A stretch of 64,000 bases of DNA from Zestomonas carbonaria (lineage in GTDB: Bacteria > Pseudomonadota > Gammaproteobacteria > Pseudomonadales > Pseudomonadaceae): contig NZ_CAJFCI010000029.1 in NCBI RefSeq assembly GCF_904061905.1, positions 101,252-165,251 of the forward strand, given 5' to 3'. Numbering within the stretch: position 1 is the stretch's first letter; each line of letters opens with the position of its first letter. This document shows, one piece after another, positions 15,115-23,471 of the stretch. The translations under genes and the position numbers were made by a program. Under the pieces are notes generated by a model that did no database searches, was not told where the DNA came from, and saw only the letters and a program-made list of their open reading frames with translations.

Positions 15115-17166
15115 CTACGGCCTAGCGCCCTGCAGGCTCTTGAGCAACGGCTCGCACTGGCTCGGCGCGCCCTCGCCGGGCGCGATCAGCGCGAGCACCC
15201 CGGCGGCCGGGGCGATCACCGCGCCGAGCGCCAGCAGGCCGGCGCCACGGGCCAGCAGCGGGCCGGCCTTCACCCCGGCGTCCGGCGACTTGAAGGTGCC
15301 ACGCACGTACAGCGGCGAGCGCAGGGAAATGATGCGCAGGCCCTTGGATTCCGGGTTGATGTTCAGGTCGAGCCGCTCGCTCTTGAAGTTGGCGGTGCCA
15401 TCGACGTGGACGATGGCGTTCTCGGTGTCGAACACCACCACGCGGGTGGCCAGCAGGCCGTCCTTGATGCCCGCGTCGGCCGCCGCGCAGTTGATGCGCA
15501 CCGGCTTGTCGCCGAACAGCTTGCCGACCAGGTAGTTGCCCACGTTCAACCCGGCGATCTCCATCAGGTCACGACTCACCGCCCCGTCGTTGACCAGCAG
15601 CTTGAGATTGCCGTTGGAAGTCCCGAGCAGCGCGGCCACCGAATTGCCGGAACCGCTCAGCTCGGCATCGCCATGCAGTTCGCCGAGGCTGGTCTGCAGC
15701 GGCGCGAAGGTGGGGAACAGTTGCTTGAGCTTGAAGTCGCGTGCGCGCAGCGTGGCGCGGCCCTGCAGCGGTGTCAGCCGGCCGTTGAGGCGGATGTTGG
15801 CGTCCAGCCGGCCGCCGGCCATCGAGAAACGCAGGGGTTCCAGGCTCAGCTCGCCGTCGTTGAGCACCACGTGGGTGGACAGGTCGTCGATCGGCAACTG
15901 GTCGCCATGCACGATGCGCTTGCCGGTGAAGCTGACGTCGGCGTCCATCGCCCGCCAGCGCTCGGTGCGGAACTCCTCGACCGGCAGCGCCTTGTCCGCC
16001 GGCTGCACGGCGGCAGCGCCGCGCTGTTTCTTCTCGGCGTTGGAATCGGCGCCGATCAGCGACGCCAGGTCGCTGAACAGCAGTTGGTTGGAGGTCAGGC
16101 TGCCGGACAGCTTGGGCCTCGGCGAGCGATTCACGAAGGTGAGATCGCCATGGATATCGCTGTCGCCGATCGAACCGTTGAACCCCTGGTAGCGGAACAG
16201 CGCGCCGCCCTCTTCGCGCAGGCTGGCGATCAGGTGGCCGTCGGTGGCATAGGCCGGGGTTTCCGGCAGGGTCACGCCGGTCAGTGGGTAGAGCTCGGCC
16301 AGGCTGCGGCCGGACAGCTTCAGGCGCAGGTCGAGGGCGCCGAGATTGCGCGGATCGCTGAGGGTGCCGGCGAGCACGACCCGGGTGGCGCCGATGCGCA
16401 CGTCGGCCTGCACCGGCAGCGGCTGGCTGGCGTCGTGCAGCGCGAGCAGGCCGCCGACCTTGCCGTTGCCGGCGAGCGGCAGCCCCCGGTAGCGGCCCTC
16501 GACACGCCAGCCGAAGGCGTAGTCCTGGGTCGTCACGCCCTGTTCGACAGCCTTTTCGGCCACCTTGTCGCCGACGATCTGGCTGAACGGGACCGGCTCG
16601 CCGAGCGGGTCGATCCGCAGGGTCGCCTGGGTCTTGAGCGGCTGGTCGTCGATACGTACCACGCCCTGGTCGAAACCGATGCTGCCGATGTCCAGGGTCC
16701 AGGGCGCGGCCTCAGGCTGCTCGGGGTCCTGGCCGCCGAGGTCGAAGGTCCAGTTGTCGCGGCCGTCGGCGCGGCGAACCAGACGGGCATCCGGGGTACT
16801 GAGCTGGATCTGCGGGATGCTCACCGTCTTCCACAGCAGCGGCAGCGGCGCGAGGCGGAACTCGACCCGCTCCAGCCGGACGAAGTCGTCGCCCTCCAGC
16901 CACTCGGGATTGCCCAGGCGCAGTTGCTCGGCGACGAAGTGGGGCCACGGCAGCATCCCGCTCCAGCCGTCCTGCCCCACCTCGCGGTACCAGCGCACGG
17001 AAAGGTCGCCCTCGATGGCGAACGGCCGGTCGAGGGTGGCCGAGACCTTGTCGTTGAGGATCGGTTTGACCCGGTTCCAGTCGAAGGTGGCGATGAAGAT
17101 CGCCAGGGCGGCAATCAGCAGTGCCAATACGGCAGCGCTCCAGCCCAGGGCGCGGCGGACACTCAT
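15115..17166 (-). CDS. AsmA family protein (YhjG-like)
   Basis: The 683-residue protein has one N-terminal membrane anchor (ALGWSAAVLALLIAALAIFIATFDWNR, residues about 6-32) and a long periplasmic beta-rich AsmA domain with the typical ending KPVRINCAAADAGIKDGLL and a C-terminal AsmA_2-like region. AsmA proteins form bridge-like grooves implicated in phospholipid transport between inner and outer membranes. The size and C-terminal hydrophobic stretch (LLALGAVIAPAAGVLALIAP) are closest to E. coli YhjG. A small membrane gene follows. Specific substrate is unknown. Confidence 0.9.
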   Translation of the reverse strand: MSVRRALGWSAAVLALLIAALAIFIATFDWNRVKPILNDKVSATLDRPFAIEGDLSVRWYREVGQDGWSGMLPWPHFVAEQLRLGNPEWLEGDDFVRLERVEFRLAPLPLLWKTVSIPQIQLSTPDARLVRRADGRDNWTFDLGGQDPEQPEAAPWTLDIGSIGFDQGVVRIDDQPLKTQATLRIDPLGEPVPFSQIVGDKVAEKAVEQGVTTQDYAFGWRVEGRYRGLPLAGNGKVGGLLALHDASQPLPVQADVRIGATRVVLAGTLSDPRNLGALDLRLKLSGRSLAELYPLTGVTLPETPAYATDGHLIASLREEGGALFRYQGFNGSIGDSDIHGDLTFVNRSPRPKLSGSLTSNQLLFSDLASLIGADSNAEKKQRGAAAVQPADKALPVEEFRTERWRAMDADVSFTGKRIVHGDQLPIDDLSTHVVLNDGELSLEPLRFSMAGGRLDANIRLNGRLTPLQGRATLRARDFKLKQLFPTFAPLQTSLGELHGDAELSGSGNSVAALLGTSNGNLKLLVNDGAVSRDLMEIAGLNVGNYLVGKLFGDKPVRINCAAADAGIKDGLLATRVVVFDTENAIVHVDGTANFKSERLDLNINPESKGLRIISLRSPLYVRGTFKSPDAGVKAGPLLARGAGLLALGAVIAPAAGVLALIAPGEGAPSQCEPLLKSLQGARP

Positions 17167-17284
17167 GTACTTCTCCTTGTCTCCTTGTCGCGGCCAGACA
17201 ACGGCGGCCGCATCGCTGCGTCTCGTTCTCTATCGACGGCGGCAAACGCCAATGATTCCCCCATTCCCGAGTGGAGCAGTCAAG

Positions 17285-17345
17285 CAATCAATGCCGTCGA
17301 TATTTACCATTACCCATATGAACTTTTATATCTAATTCATGCGAA
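17285..17345 (+). promoter_or_regulatory. AT-rich promoter-like stretch upstream of the repeat-protein gene
   Basis: Within otherwise GC-rich DNA, the sequence around TATTTACCATTACCC and TTTTATATCTAATTC (17301-17338) is strikingly AT-rich. Several overlapping -10-like hexamers (TATATC, ATCTAA) are present with TTTACC upstream. It is the most likely promoter region for the secreted repeat protein. The exact hexamers cannot be assigned by eye. Confidence 0.3.
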
Positions 17346-17391
17346 TACCATGTGCCCCGTAGCCACTTGAAACCTCCCCCAGGAGAACTCC

Positions 17392-17886
17392 ATGAAAAGC
17401 CAAGTATTCGCCACCCTGTTCCTCACCGGCCTCTCCGTCAGCGCCTTCGCCCTGCCGGCCGATCACACCGAACTGCCCTATGCCCGCGAAGCCGCATCCG
17501 CAACCCTGGTCGCTGGAGACGGCTGGCAACGCACCGGCGGCAAAGCCGAGCGCAACGCTGCTCCGGAAAGCCAGGACCGCTTCGACATCGCCCGTGGTGA
17601 CGGCTGGGAGCGTACCGGTGGCAAGGCCGAGCGCAACGTCGCCCCGGAAAGCCAGGACCGCCTCGACATCGCTCGCGGTGACGGCTGGGAGCGTACCGGC
17701 GGCAAGGCCGAGCGCAACGTCGCCCCGGAAAGCCAGGACCGCTTCGATATCGCTCGCGGTGATGGTTGGGAACGTACCGGCGGCAAGGCCGAGCGCAACG
17801 CTGCTCCGGAAAGCCAGGTTCGTTTCGACATCGCTCGCGGTGATGGCTGGCAGCGTACCGGTGGCAAGGCAGAACGCCATGCCTGA
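17392..17886 (+). CDS. Secreted protein made of tandem 27-residue GDGWxRTGGKAER repeats
   Basis: The 164-residue precursor has a signal peptide (residues 1-20, cleavage after SAFA), a short spacer (21-41), then four complete 27-residue repeats (42-68, 69-95, 96-122, 123-149) and a partial fifth (150-164). Each repeat starts GDGW[E/Q]RTGGKAER, continues N[A/V]APESQ[D/V]R and ends [F/L]DIAR. No cysteine is present in the mature part. The repeats are nearly identical in DNA as well (81-bp period), so copy number may vary. I do not recognise an assigned function; composition suggests an extended or disordered periplasmic or secreted protein. AGGAGA precedes the ATG and a strong terminator follows. 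Confidence 0.85.
   Translation: MKSQVFATLFLTGLSVSAFALPADHTELPYAREAASATLVAGDGWQRTGGKAERNAAPESQDRFDIARGDGWERTGGKAERNVAPESQDRLDIARGDGWERTGGKAERNVAPESQDRFDIARGDGWERTGGKAERNAAPESQVRFDIARGDGWQRTGGKAERHA
17515..17886 (+). repeat. 81-bp coding tandem repeats (4.6 copies)
   Basis: Units start at 17515, 17596, 17677, 17758 and 17839 (last one partial), in frame with the gene. Copies differ at a few positions, several of them silent, indicating recent amplification under coding constraint. Confidence 0.93.
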
Positions 17887-17919
17887 CCCTACCGGCGCCA
17901 GCCGGAATGCCCTACCACG

Positions 17920-17954
17920 ACAAAGCCCGGTGCACCGCAGTCACCGGGCTTTGT
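17920..17954. terminator. Bidirectional terminator hairpin
   Basis: ACAAAGCCCGGTG (17920-17932) and CACCGGGCTTTGT (17942-17954) form a perfect 13-bp stem with a 9-base loop. The AAAG and CTTT ends suit termination of the repeat-protein transcript. Confidence 0.8.
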
Positions 17955-18083
17955 GCATCATGGGGCATCGACCGGCCCCCGCTTGCCGGTAGCCCGGATG
18001 CAATCCGGGATAACACGCACCATCACTCCTGCCCCGAAATGGCCGTTCGACGCCTCCGAAGCCCATTTGCTAGAGTGCCGCGC

Positions 18084-18728
18084 ATGCCACGTCCCAGCCT
18101 CCGCGCCGAACAGAAACAGCAGACCCGTCAGGCCCTGATGGGGGCCGCGCGCAACCTGATGGAAGGCGGTCGCGGCTTCGGCAGCCTGAGCCTGCGTGAA
18201 GTGGCGCGCGCCGCTGGTATCGTGCCGACCGGTTTCTACCGGCACTTCGCGGATATGGACGAACTGGGCCTGGCACTGGTCGCCGAGGTCGGCGAAACCT
18301 TCCGCGAAACCATCCGCCAGGTGCGCCGCCACGAATTCGAAATGCACGGGATAATCGACGCCTCGGTACGCATCTTCCTCGCCGCGGTGACGGCCAACCA
18401 CGCCCAGTTCCTGTTCCTCGCCCGCGAGCAATACGGCGGCTCGCTGCCGGTGCGCCAGGCCATCGCCGCCTTGCGCCAGCGCATTACCGACGATCTGGCC
18501 GCAGACCTAAAGCTGATGAACCGCATGTCGCAACTGGACGATGCCGCGCTGAGCGTGCTCGCCGACCTGGTGGTGAAGACCGTGTTCGCCACCCTGCCGG
18601 AGCTCATCGACCCGCCGGCCCCCGGCCAGCCGACGCACCTCAGCGCCGAGGCGAAGATCATCCAGCAACTGCGCTTCATCATGATCGGCGGCAAGCACTG
18701 GCACGGCCTGGGCAAGCCCGGGGGCTGA
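18084..18728 (+). CDS. desT: TetR family fatty-acid desaturation regulator DesT
   Basis: DesT senses the ratio of unsaturated to saturated acyl-CoA and controls the desCB acyl-CoA desaturase genes and fabAB in P. aeruginosa. The 214-residue protein begins MPRPSLRAEQKQQTR, has a TetR helix-turn-helix (LREVARAAGIVPTGFYRHFADMDEL, about 37-61) and the ligand domain ending QLRFIMIGGKHW, matching DesT closely. The ATG at 18084 aligns with the family; longer in-frame starts run into the preceding terminator. The desaturase partners normally found beside it are absent: upstream is the repeat-protein gene and downstream is ureE. Confidence 0.9.
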   Translation: MPRPSLRAEQKQQTRQALMGAARNLMEGGRGFGSLSLREVARAAGIVPTGFYRHFADMDELGLALVAEVGETFRETIRQVRRHEFEMHGIIDASVRIFLAAVTANHAQFLFLAREQYGGSLPVRQAIAALRQRITDDLAADLKLMNRMSQLDDAALSVLADLVVKTVFATLPELIDPPAPGQPTHLSAEAKIIQQLRFIMIGGKHWHGLGKPGG

Positions 18729-18748
18729 TTCATGACACGTTCGTTTAT

Positions 18749-18778
18749 TGGGTCCCCGCGTTCGCGGGGATGACGGTT
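18749..18778. repeat. GGGTCCCCGCG palindromic REP element (single)
   Basis: GGGTCCCCGCGTTCGCGGGGATGACGG is a compact hairpin (CCCCGCG TT CGCGGGG). The same element occurs as an inverted pair between ureF and ureG. The remainder of 18729-18972 shows no gene. Confidence 0.75.
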
Positions 18779-18972
18779 GGGCGAAGCCACCGCCCATCAT
18801 CTCGTCACCCTGAGCATGTGATGCACGATTTCGGTGCATTAGCCGGATCACCGCACCAAATAAAACCTGACCAAGCACCCAAATTCGCGCACAGCGCTGC
18901 CCAATAACGGGCTCCGCGACGTTGGCAAGGCACTTGCTCTAGGCATTCCGTCTACCTAGCGGAAACTGCCCC

Positions 18973-19473
18973 ATGCTGGTGATTCAGCAACGCATCGCGC
19001 CCCGCGACACCTGGGACGCCGAACTGCACCTGACCTTCGAAGCGCGCAGCAAGAGCCGCTTGCGCTGCTTCACCACGACTGGCGAGGAAGTCGGCCTGTT
19101 CCTCGAACGCGGCCAGCCGCCGCTGCACGATGGCGAATGCCTGCAAGCCCGGGATGGACGTGTGGTGCGCGTCTGCGCCAAGCCGGAGCAACTGTTGCAC
19201 GTGACCTGCGCCAATGCTTTCGAGCTGACCCGCGCCGCCTACCACCTGGGCAACCGCCACGTCACCCTGCAACTCGGCGATGGCTGGCTGCGCCTGCCGG
19301 ACGACTACGTACTCAAGGCCATGCTCGAACAGCTCGGCGCCACGGTGGAGCTGATCGAGGCACCCTACCAGCCCGAACACGGCGCCTACGGTGGCGGCCA
19401 TCACCATTCCCACGCCGGCGACGCCGAGTTCAGCTACGCGCCGCGCCTGCACCAATTCGGCATCCGCCAGTGA
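18973..19473 (+). CDS. ureE: Urease accessory protein UreE (nickel metallochaperone)
   Basis: UreE binds Ni2+ and delivers it to the UreG/UreF/UreD-apourease complex in the cytoplasm. The 166-residue protein has the N-terminal peptide-binding domain, the metal-binding C-terminal ferredoxin-like domain with YHLGNRHV (about 90-97, containing the conserved interface His), and a short His-rich tail GGHHHSH (141-147) that binds additional nickel. Its TGA overlaps the ureF GTG by four bases. Urease structural genes ureABC and ureD are not in the window. Confidence 0.96.
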   Translation: MLVIQQRIAPRDTWDAELHLTFEARSKSRLRCFTTTGEEVGLFLERGQPPLHDGECLQARDGRVVRVCAKPEQLLHVTCANAFELTRAAYHLGNRHVTLQLGDGWLRLPDDYVLKAMLEQLGATVELIEAPYQPEHGAYGGGHHHSHAGDAEFSYAPRLHQFGIRQ

Positions 19474-20147
19474 ACCATGCCGCCTGGGCGCTATTGAGGC
19501 TGGCCAGTCCGCAGTTGCCGATCGGCGGCTACAGCTATTCCCAGGGCCTGGAGATGGCCGTCGAACAGCAACGGGTGCACGACGCCGACAGCGCCCGGTG
19601 CTGGCTGGCCGACCAGTTGCTGCTCAACCTGGCGCGCTACGAGGCGCCGCTGCTGCTCGCCCATTGCCGGGCCGCCGCCGACGGCGACTGGGAGCGCCTG
19701 CTGGGCTTGGCCGAACAGCACCGCGCCAGCCGCGAGACCCGCGAGCTGCTGCTGGAAAGCCGGCAGATGGGCTACTCGCTGCAACAACTGCTCGACGGCC
19801 TGCCGGAGCTGGATGAAGCCGCCCGCGCACTGTTCGCCCGCCTCGAGGAATTCGGCCTGCCCCTCGCCTGGGCGCTGGCCGCGCGCGCCTGGAACATCAC
19901 GGCACAGGACGCCCTGGCCGCCTGGCTGTGGGGCTGGCTGGAGAACCAGTTGGCGGTACTGATGAAGACCTTGCCGCTCGGCCAGCAGGCCGCGCAGCGC
20001 CTGACTTCGGAGCTGTTGCCGACGCTGGACGAAGCGCAGCGGCGGGCCACCGCAATCGATCCCGAACACTGGGGCAGCGCCGCCTTCGGCCTGGCCCTGA
20101 CCAGCATGGCCCACGAGCGCCAGTACAGCCGTCTATTCAGGTCATAG
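19470..20147 (+). CDS. ureF: Urease accessory protein UreF
   Basis: UreF bridges UreD and UreG in the urease activation complex and gates nickel insertion. The 225-residue all-helical protein starts at GTG 19470 within the GTGA overlap with ureE (VNHAAWALLRLASPQLPIGGYSYSQGLE), giving the family-standard N-terminus. Conserved features are LPIGGYSYSQGLE (about 16-28) and the C-terminal HERQYSRLFRS tail that contacts UreG. Translational coupling to ureE is evident. Confidence 0.95.
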   Translation: MNHAAWALLRLASPQLPIGGYSYSQGLEMAVEQQRVHDADSARCWLADQLLLNLARYEAPLLLAHCRAAADGDWERLLGLAEQHRASRETRELLLESRQMGYSLQQLLDGLPELDEAARALFARLEEFGLPLAWALAARAWNITAQDALAAWLWGWLENQLAVLMKTLPLGQQAAQRLTSELLPTLDEAQRRATAIDPEHWGSAAFGLALTSMAHERQYSRLFRS

Positions 20148-20168
20148 GAGCAACTGTCCCGTTTTTTC

Positions 20169-20236
20169 TGGGTCCCCGCGTGCGCGGGAATGACATGACC
20201 GATCGACCGTCATCCCCGCGCACGCGGGGACCCACT
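20169..20236. repeat. Inverted pair of GGGTCCCCGCG REP elements between ureF and ureG
   Basis: GGGTCCCCGCGTGCGCGGGAATGAC (from 20171) and its inverted partner GTCATCCCCGCGCACGCGGGGACCC (to 20233) face each other over a spacer of about 13 bases. Each half is itself a hairpin and the whole could form a long stem. A GTAGGAGCGGCC element follows at about 20244. Placed inside the ure operon, it may process or attenuate the message ahead of ureG. Confidence 0.88.
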
Positions 20237-20291
20237 AGACAGCGTAGGAGCGGCCCATGGCCGCGAAACCACCAGTAGGAGTGACACGGAA

Positions 20292-20906
20292 ATGAACAGC
20301 CAACCCCTGCGCGTCGGCATCGGCGGCCCGGTCGGTTCCGGCAAGACCGCCCTGACACTGGCGTTGTGCCGCGAGCTGCGCGACCGCTACAACCTGGCGG
20401 TGGTCACCAACGACATCTACACCCAGGAAGACGCCCAGTTCCTGGTGCGCAACGAGGCGCTGGCCCCGGAGCGGATCATCGGCGTGGAAACCGGCGGCTG
20501 CCCGCATACGGCGATCCGCGAGGACGCCTCGATCAACCTGGAAGCGGTCGACCAACTCAACCGCCGCTTCCCCGGCCTGGAACTGATCATCGTCGAGTCC
20601 GGCGGTGACAACCTGTCCGCCACCTTCAGCCCGGAACTCTCCGACCTGACCCTCTACGTGATCGACGTGTCGGCCGGCGACAAGCTGCCGCGCAAGGGCG
20701 GCCCGGGCATCTGCAAGTCCGACCTGCTGGTGATCAACAAGATCGACCTGGCGCCGATGGTCGGCGCCTCGCTGGAAGTGATGGACCGCGACGCCCGCAA
20801 GATGCGCGGCGACAAACCCTTCGTGTTCAGCAACCAGAAGACCGGCCAGGGACTCGACGAGATCATCGCCTTCATCGAACGCCACGGCATGTTGAACCCC
20901 ACCTAA
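20292..20906 (+). CDS. ureG: Urease accessory GTPase UreG
   Basis: UreG is the SIMIBI-class GTPase that powers nickel insertion into urease. The 204-residue product has the P-loop GPVGSGKT (residues 12-19), the NDIYTQED switch region, [15 protein letters not shown] with the Cys-Pro-His nickel motif (about 64-78), ESGGDNL and the guanine-specificity NKIDLAP. Length and motifs are canonical. A ribosome binding site (AGGAG) lies in the repeat-derived sequence upstream. Confidence 0.97.
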   Translation: MNSQPLRVGIGGPVGSGKTALTLALCRELRDRYNLAVVTNDIYTQEDAQFLVRNEALAPERIIGVETGGCPHTAIREDASINLEAVDQLNRRFPGLELIIVESGGDNLSATFSPELSDLTLYVIDVSAGDKLPRKGGPGICKSDLLVINKIDLAPMVGASLEVMDRDARKMRGDKPFVFSNQKTGQGLDEIIAFIERHGMLNPT

Positions 20907-20907
20907 A

Positions 20908-21008
20908 AGCCGAAAAAAGCGCTGAAGGCTGGAAAGCTGGACGAGAAACATCGGTTCCCTCTGACTCGGCCGTTTTTCGTTCAGCCTCCAGCCTTCCAGC
21001 GCTTTTCC
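20908..21008. repeat. Inverted repeat with GCGCTGAAGGCTGG arms between ureG and ureJ
   Basis: The left arm (AAAAAAGCGCTGAAGGCTGG... at about 20916-20950) and right arm (...CAGCCTTCCAGCGCTTTTCC to about 21008) are imperfect inverse copies separated by about 20 bases. A second locus with the same arms lies at 62224-62312. It might form a stem in the ureG-ureJ message. Confidence 0.85.
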
Positions 21009-21051
21009 TCGAAGGGTTTCGGCCCCCTTCATCTACAAGGAGCACCACCCC

Positions 21052-21624
21052 ATGAACCTGCGCAAGACCCTCTTCAGCCTCGCCCTGTTCCTCACCCCGG
21101 CGCTGGCCTTCGCCCACCCCGGCCACGGTGACAGCGGCCTGGCCTCCGGCCTGGCTCACCCGGTGTTCGGTCTCGACCACCTGCTGGCGATGCTCGCCGT
21201 CGGCCTGTGGGCGGCCCAGCAGCAGGGCGCCGCACGCTGGGCGCTGCCCTGCACCTTCGTCGGCACCATGCTGCTCGGCGGCCTGTTCGGCTTCCAGGGC
21301 CTGGAGATTCCCCTGATGGAAACCGGCATCGCCGGCTCGGTGCTCGCCTTCGGCCTGCTGGTCGCCCTCGCCGTGCGTCCGCCGCTGGCCGTGGCGGTCG
21401 GCCTGACCGCCCTGTTCGCCCTGACCCACGGCGTCGCCCACGGCCTGGAACTGCCGGAGCTGGCCAGCCCCTGGGGCTACGCCGTCGGCTTCGTCGCCGC
21501 CACCGCTGCCCTGCATGCCGCCGGCTATGGCCTGGTACGTGTCCTGCCGCAGGCAGCCGCTCCGCTGGTGCGACTGGCCGGTGCGGCCTCGGCCGGCGCG
21601 GGTGTCTGGCTGCTGGCGAGCTGA
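21052..21624 (+). CDS. ureJ: HupE/UreJ family nickel permease
   Basis: HupE/UreJ proteins are small inner-membrane transporters for Ni2+ associated with urease or hydrogenase operons. The 190-residue protein starts with a cleavable signal-like segment (LFSLALFLTPALAFA) followed by the family motif HPGHGDSGLASGLAHPVFGLDHLLAMLAVG (two overlapping His clusters that bind metal), and has about six membrane helices, with a second motif LTHGVAHGLELP near 125. AAGGAG precedes the ATG. Its place after ureG supports a urease nickel-uptake role. Confidence 0.93.
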   Translation: MNLRKTLFSLALFLTPALAFAHPGHGDSGLASGLAHPVFGLDHLLAMLAVGLWAAQQQGAARWALPCTFVGTMLLGGLFGFQGLEIPLMETGIAGSVLAFGLLVALAVRPPLAVAVGLTALFALTHGVAHGLELPELASPWGYAVGFVAATAALHAAGYGLVRVLPQAAAPLVRLAGAASAGAGVWLLAS

Positions 21625-21814
21625 GGAAATCCGCGGCTGGCCTGGCCCGGATCGCATCCGGGCCACGGCTTTCCGGCGCATTCGTTCGCGAGCCCGTCGC
21701 GAACGAATTCGCTCCCGCAGTTCACATCACGGCAACGTGCCACTCCCCACCCCACCCTTCATTTGTCATAGTCGCGGTGTCTGATTCGCAGTCCCTGATC
21801 ACAGGAACCCCGTC

Positions 21815-22729
21815 ATGCTGCGCTTCGCCCGCTTCCTGCTCGTTCCCCTGCTGCTGATCGCCGCAGTGCTCGTCGGCCTGGCATTGACCAGCCGCCCCAG
21901 CGCGCCGCCAGCGGTGCTTTCCGGTTTCTCCGATCAACCACTGGTGATCGCCCATCGCGGCGGGCGGGGCCTGTGGCCAGAGAACAGCCTGTTCGCCTTC
22001 GAACGGGCCAGCAGCCTGGACGTCGACATGCTGGAGATGGACCTGCGCCTGAGCCGCGACGGAGAGCTGGTGGTGATCCACGACAAGACCGTCGACCGCA
22101 CCACCAACGGCAACGGCCCGGTCGCCGACCTCGACCTGGCCGAGTTGCAGGCGCTGGACGCCGGCTACCGCTGGAGCGCCGACGGCGGCGAGAGCTTCCC
22201 CTATCGCGGCCAGGGCGTGCGCATCCCGACCTTCGCCGAGGTGCTGGAACGCTTCCCCGAACAGCCCAAGGCACTGGAGATCAAGGTGCCGGACGTCGGC
22301 ATGGAAGAACGGCTGTGCGATCTGCTGACCGCCCACGGCCAGCGCGACAAGGTGATAGTCGCCAGCTTCTACGACCGCACCCTGCAACGTTTCCGCGAAT
22401 CCTGCCCGGACGTCGCCACGGCCGCCGGCCCCGGCTCGGTGCGCCTGCTGGTGGCGCTCGACTGGATCGGCCTGGGCCGCACGCTGTCGCCGTCCTACCA
22501 GGTGCTGCAGATCCCGCCCAGTCACGGCGACCTGCGCGTCGCCAGCCCCAGCCTGCTGCGCACCGCCCACGAGCGCGGCCTCAACGTGCAGTTGTGGACC
22601 ATCAACGAGCAACCGGAAATGCGCCAGTTGCTCGACATGGGTGCCCACGGGCTGATCACCGACTACCCGGACCGCGCCTTGCAGCTACTGGGCCGCTCGA
22701 CGCGCATCAGCTCCTTGAGCGATCAATAG
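21815..22729 (+). CDS. Glycerophosphodiester phosphodiesterase, membrane-anchored
   Basis: The enzyme should hydrolyse glycerophosphodiesters to glycerol-3-phosphate and an alcohol. The 304-residue protein has an N-terminal hydrophobic anchor (about 7-25), then the GDPD TIM barrel with HRGG (47-50), PENS (55-58), EMDLRLSRDGELVVIHD (Glu74, Asp76 and His89 being the metal and catalytic positions) and LEIKVPD near residue 155. The anchor suggests a periplasmic site of action. Its end overlaps the convergent SDR gene by 23 bases. Confidence 0.93.
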   Translation: MLRFARFLLVPLLLIAAVLVGLALTSRPSAPPAVLSGFSDQPLVIAHRGGRGLWPENSLFAFERASSLDVDMLEMDLRLSRDGELVVIHDKTVDRTTNGNGPVADLDLAELQALDAGYRWSADGGESFPYRGQGVRIPTFAEVLERFPEQPKALEIKVPDVGMEERLCDLLTAHGQRDKVIVASFYDRTLQRFRESCPDVATAAGPGSVRLLVALDWIGLGRTLSPSYQVLQIPPSHGDLRVASPSLLRTAHERGLNVQLWTINEQPEMRQLLDMGAHGLITDYPDRALQLLGRSTRISSLSDQ

Positions 22730-23471
22730 CGAAGCCCGCCCAGGTCTGGCTCACCGGCATCAGCTCCAGGCTGTTGATGTTGATGTGCGCCGGCTGGTTG
22801 AGAATCCAGTGGATGGTCTCGGCGATATCCTCCGGCTGGATCGGCTCGGCGCCGGAGTAGGTGGCGTCGTACTTGGCCTGGTCGCCGCCGAAGCGCACCA
22901 GGGAGAACTCGCTCTCGCACAGCCCCGGCTCCAGGTCGGTGACCCGCACGCCGGTCCCGACCAGGTCGTTGCGCAAGCTCAGCGAGAACTGCCGGACGAA
23001 AGCCTTGGTCGCGCCGTACACGTGGCTGCCCGGATAGGGCCAGTTGCCGGCCACCGAGCCGAGGTTGACGATCCCCGCGCCACGACCGTGGGCGATCAGC
23101 CGGGGCAGCAGCAGCCGGGTGCTGTAGAGCAGGCCCTTGATGTTGGTGTCGACCATCACGTCCCAGTCGTTGAGGTCACAGCGCGGCGCCGGGTCGGCGC
23201 CCAATGCCAGGCCGGCGTTGTTGATCAGCCCGCGCAGGGTGGCGAACTTTTCCGGCAGCCCGTCGATGGCCCGCTCCATGGCGTGGCGGTCGCGCACGTC
23301 GAGCACCAGCGGGTGCACGTCGGTGAGCGCCGACAGCTCGTCGGCCAGCGCCTGCAAGCGTGCCTCGCGGCGCCCGGTGATCACCAGCGACCAGCCGGCC
23401 TCGGCGAAGCGTCGCGCGCAGGCCTCGCCGAATCCCGAGGTGGCGCCGGTGATGAAGAGGGTGGAAGTCAT
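22707..23471 (-). CDS. YdfG-type short-chain dehydrogenase/reductase
   Basis: The 254-residue SDR has the NADP-binding TGATSGFG motif (8-15) with Arg34 following the second strand (ITGRREAR), NNAG at 84-87 and the Ser139, Tyr152, Lys156 catalytic triad. It resembles E. coli YdfG, which oxidises L-allo-threonine and serine-type 3-hydroxy acids and reduces malonic semialdehyde. Substrate here is inferred. GGAG precedes the ATG by about 7 bases. Upstream lies a 493-base non-coding region packed with repeats. Confidence 0.88.
   Translation of the reverse strand: MTSTLFITGATSGFGEACARRFAEAGWSLVITGRREARLQALADELSALTDVHPLVLDVRDRHAMERAIDGLPEKFATLRGLINNAGLALGADPAPRCDLNDWDVMVDTNIKGLLYSTRLLLPRLIAHGRGAGIVNLGSVAGNWPYPGSHVYGATKAFVRQFSLSLRNDLVGTGVRVTDLEPGLCESEFSLVRFGGDQAKYDATYSGAEPIQPEDIAETIHWILNQPAHININSLELMPVSQTWAGFAIDRSRS

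Noticed and set aside
17332..17880. Antisense 182-residue repetitive frame across the 81-bp repeats
   Set aside because: It merely mirrors the sense repeats. The sense frame has a signal peptide, ribosome binding site and terminator.
17515..17886. Possible CRISPR-like array from regular repeats
   Set aside because: Units are contiguous 81-bp coding repeats without spacers, and no cas genes are present.
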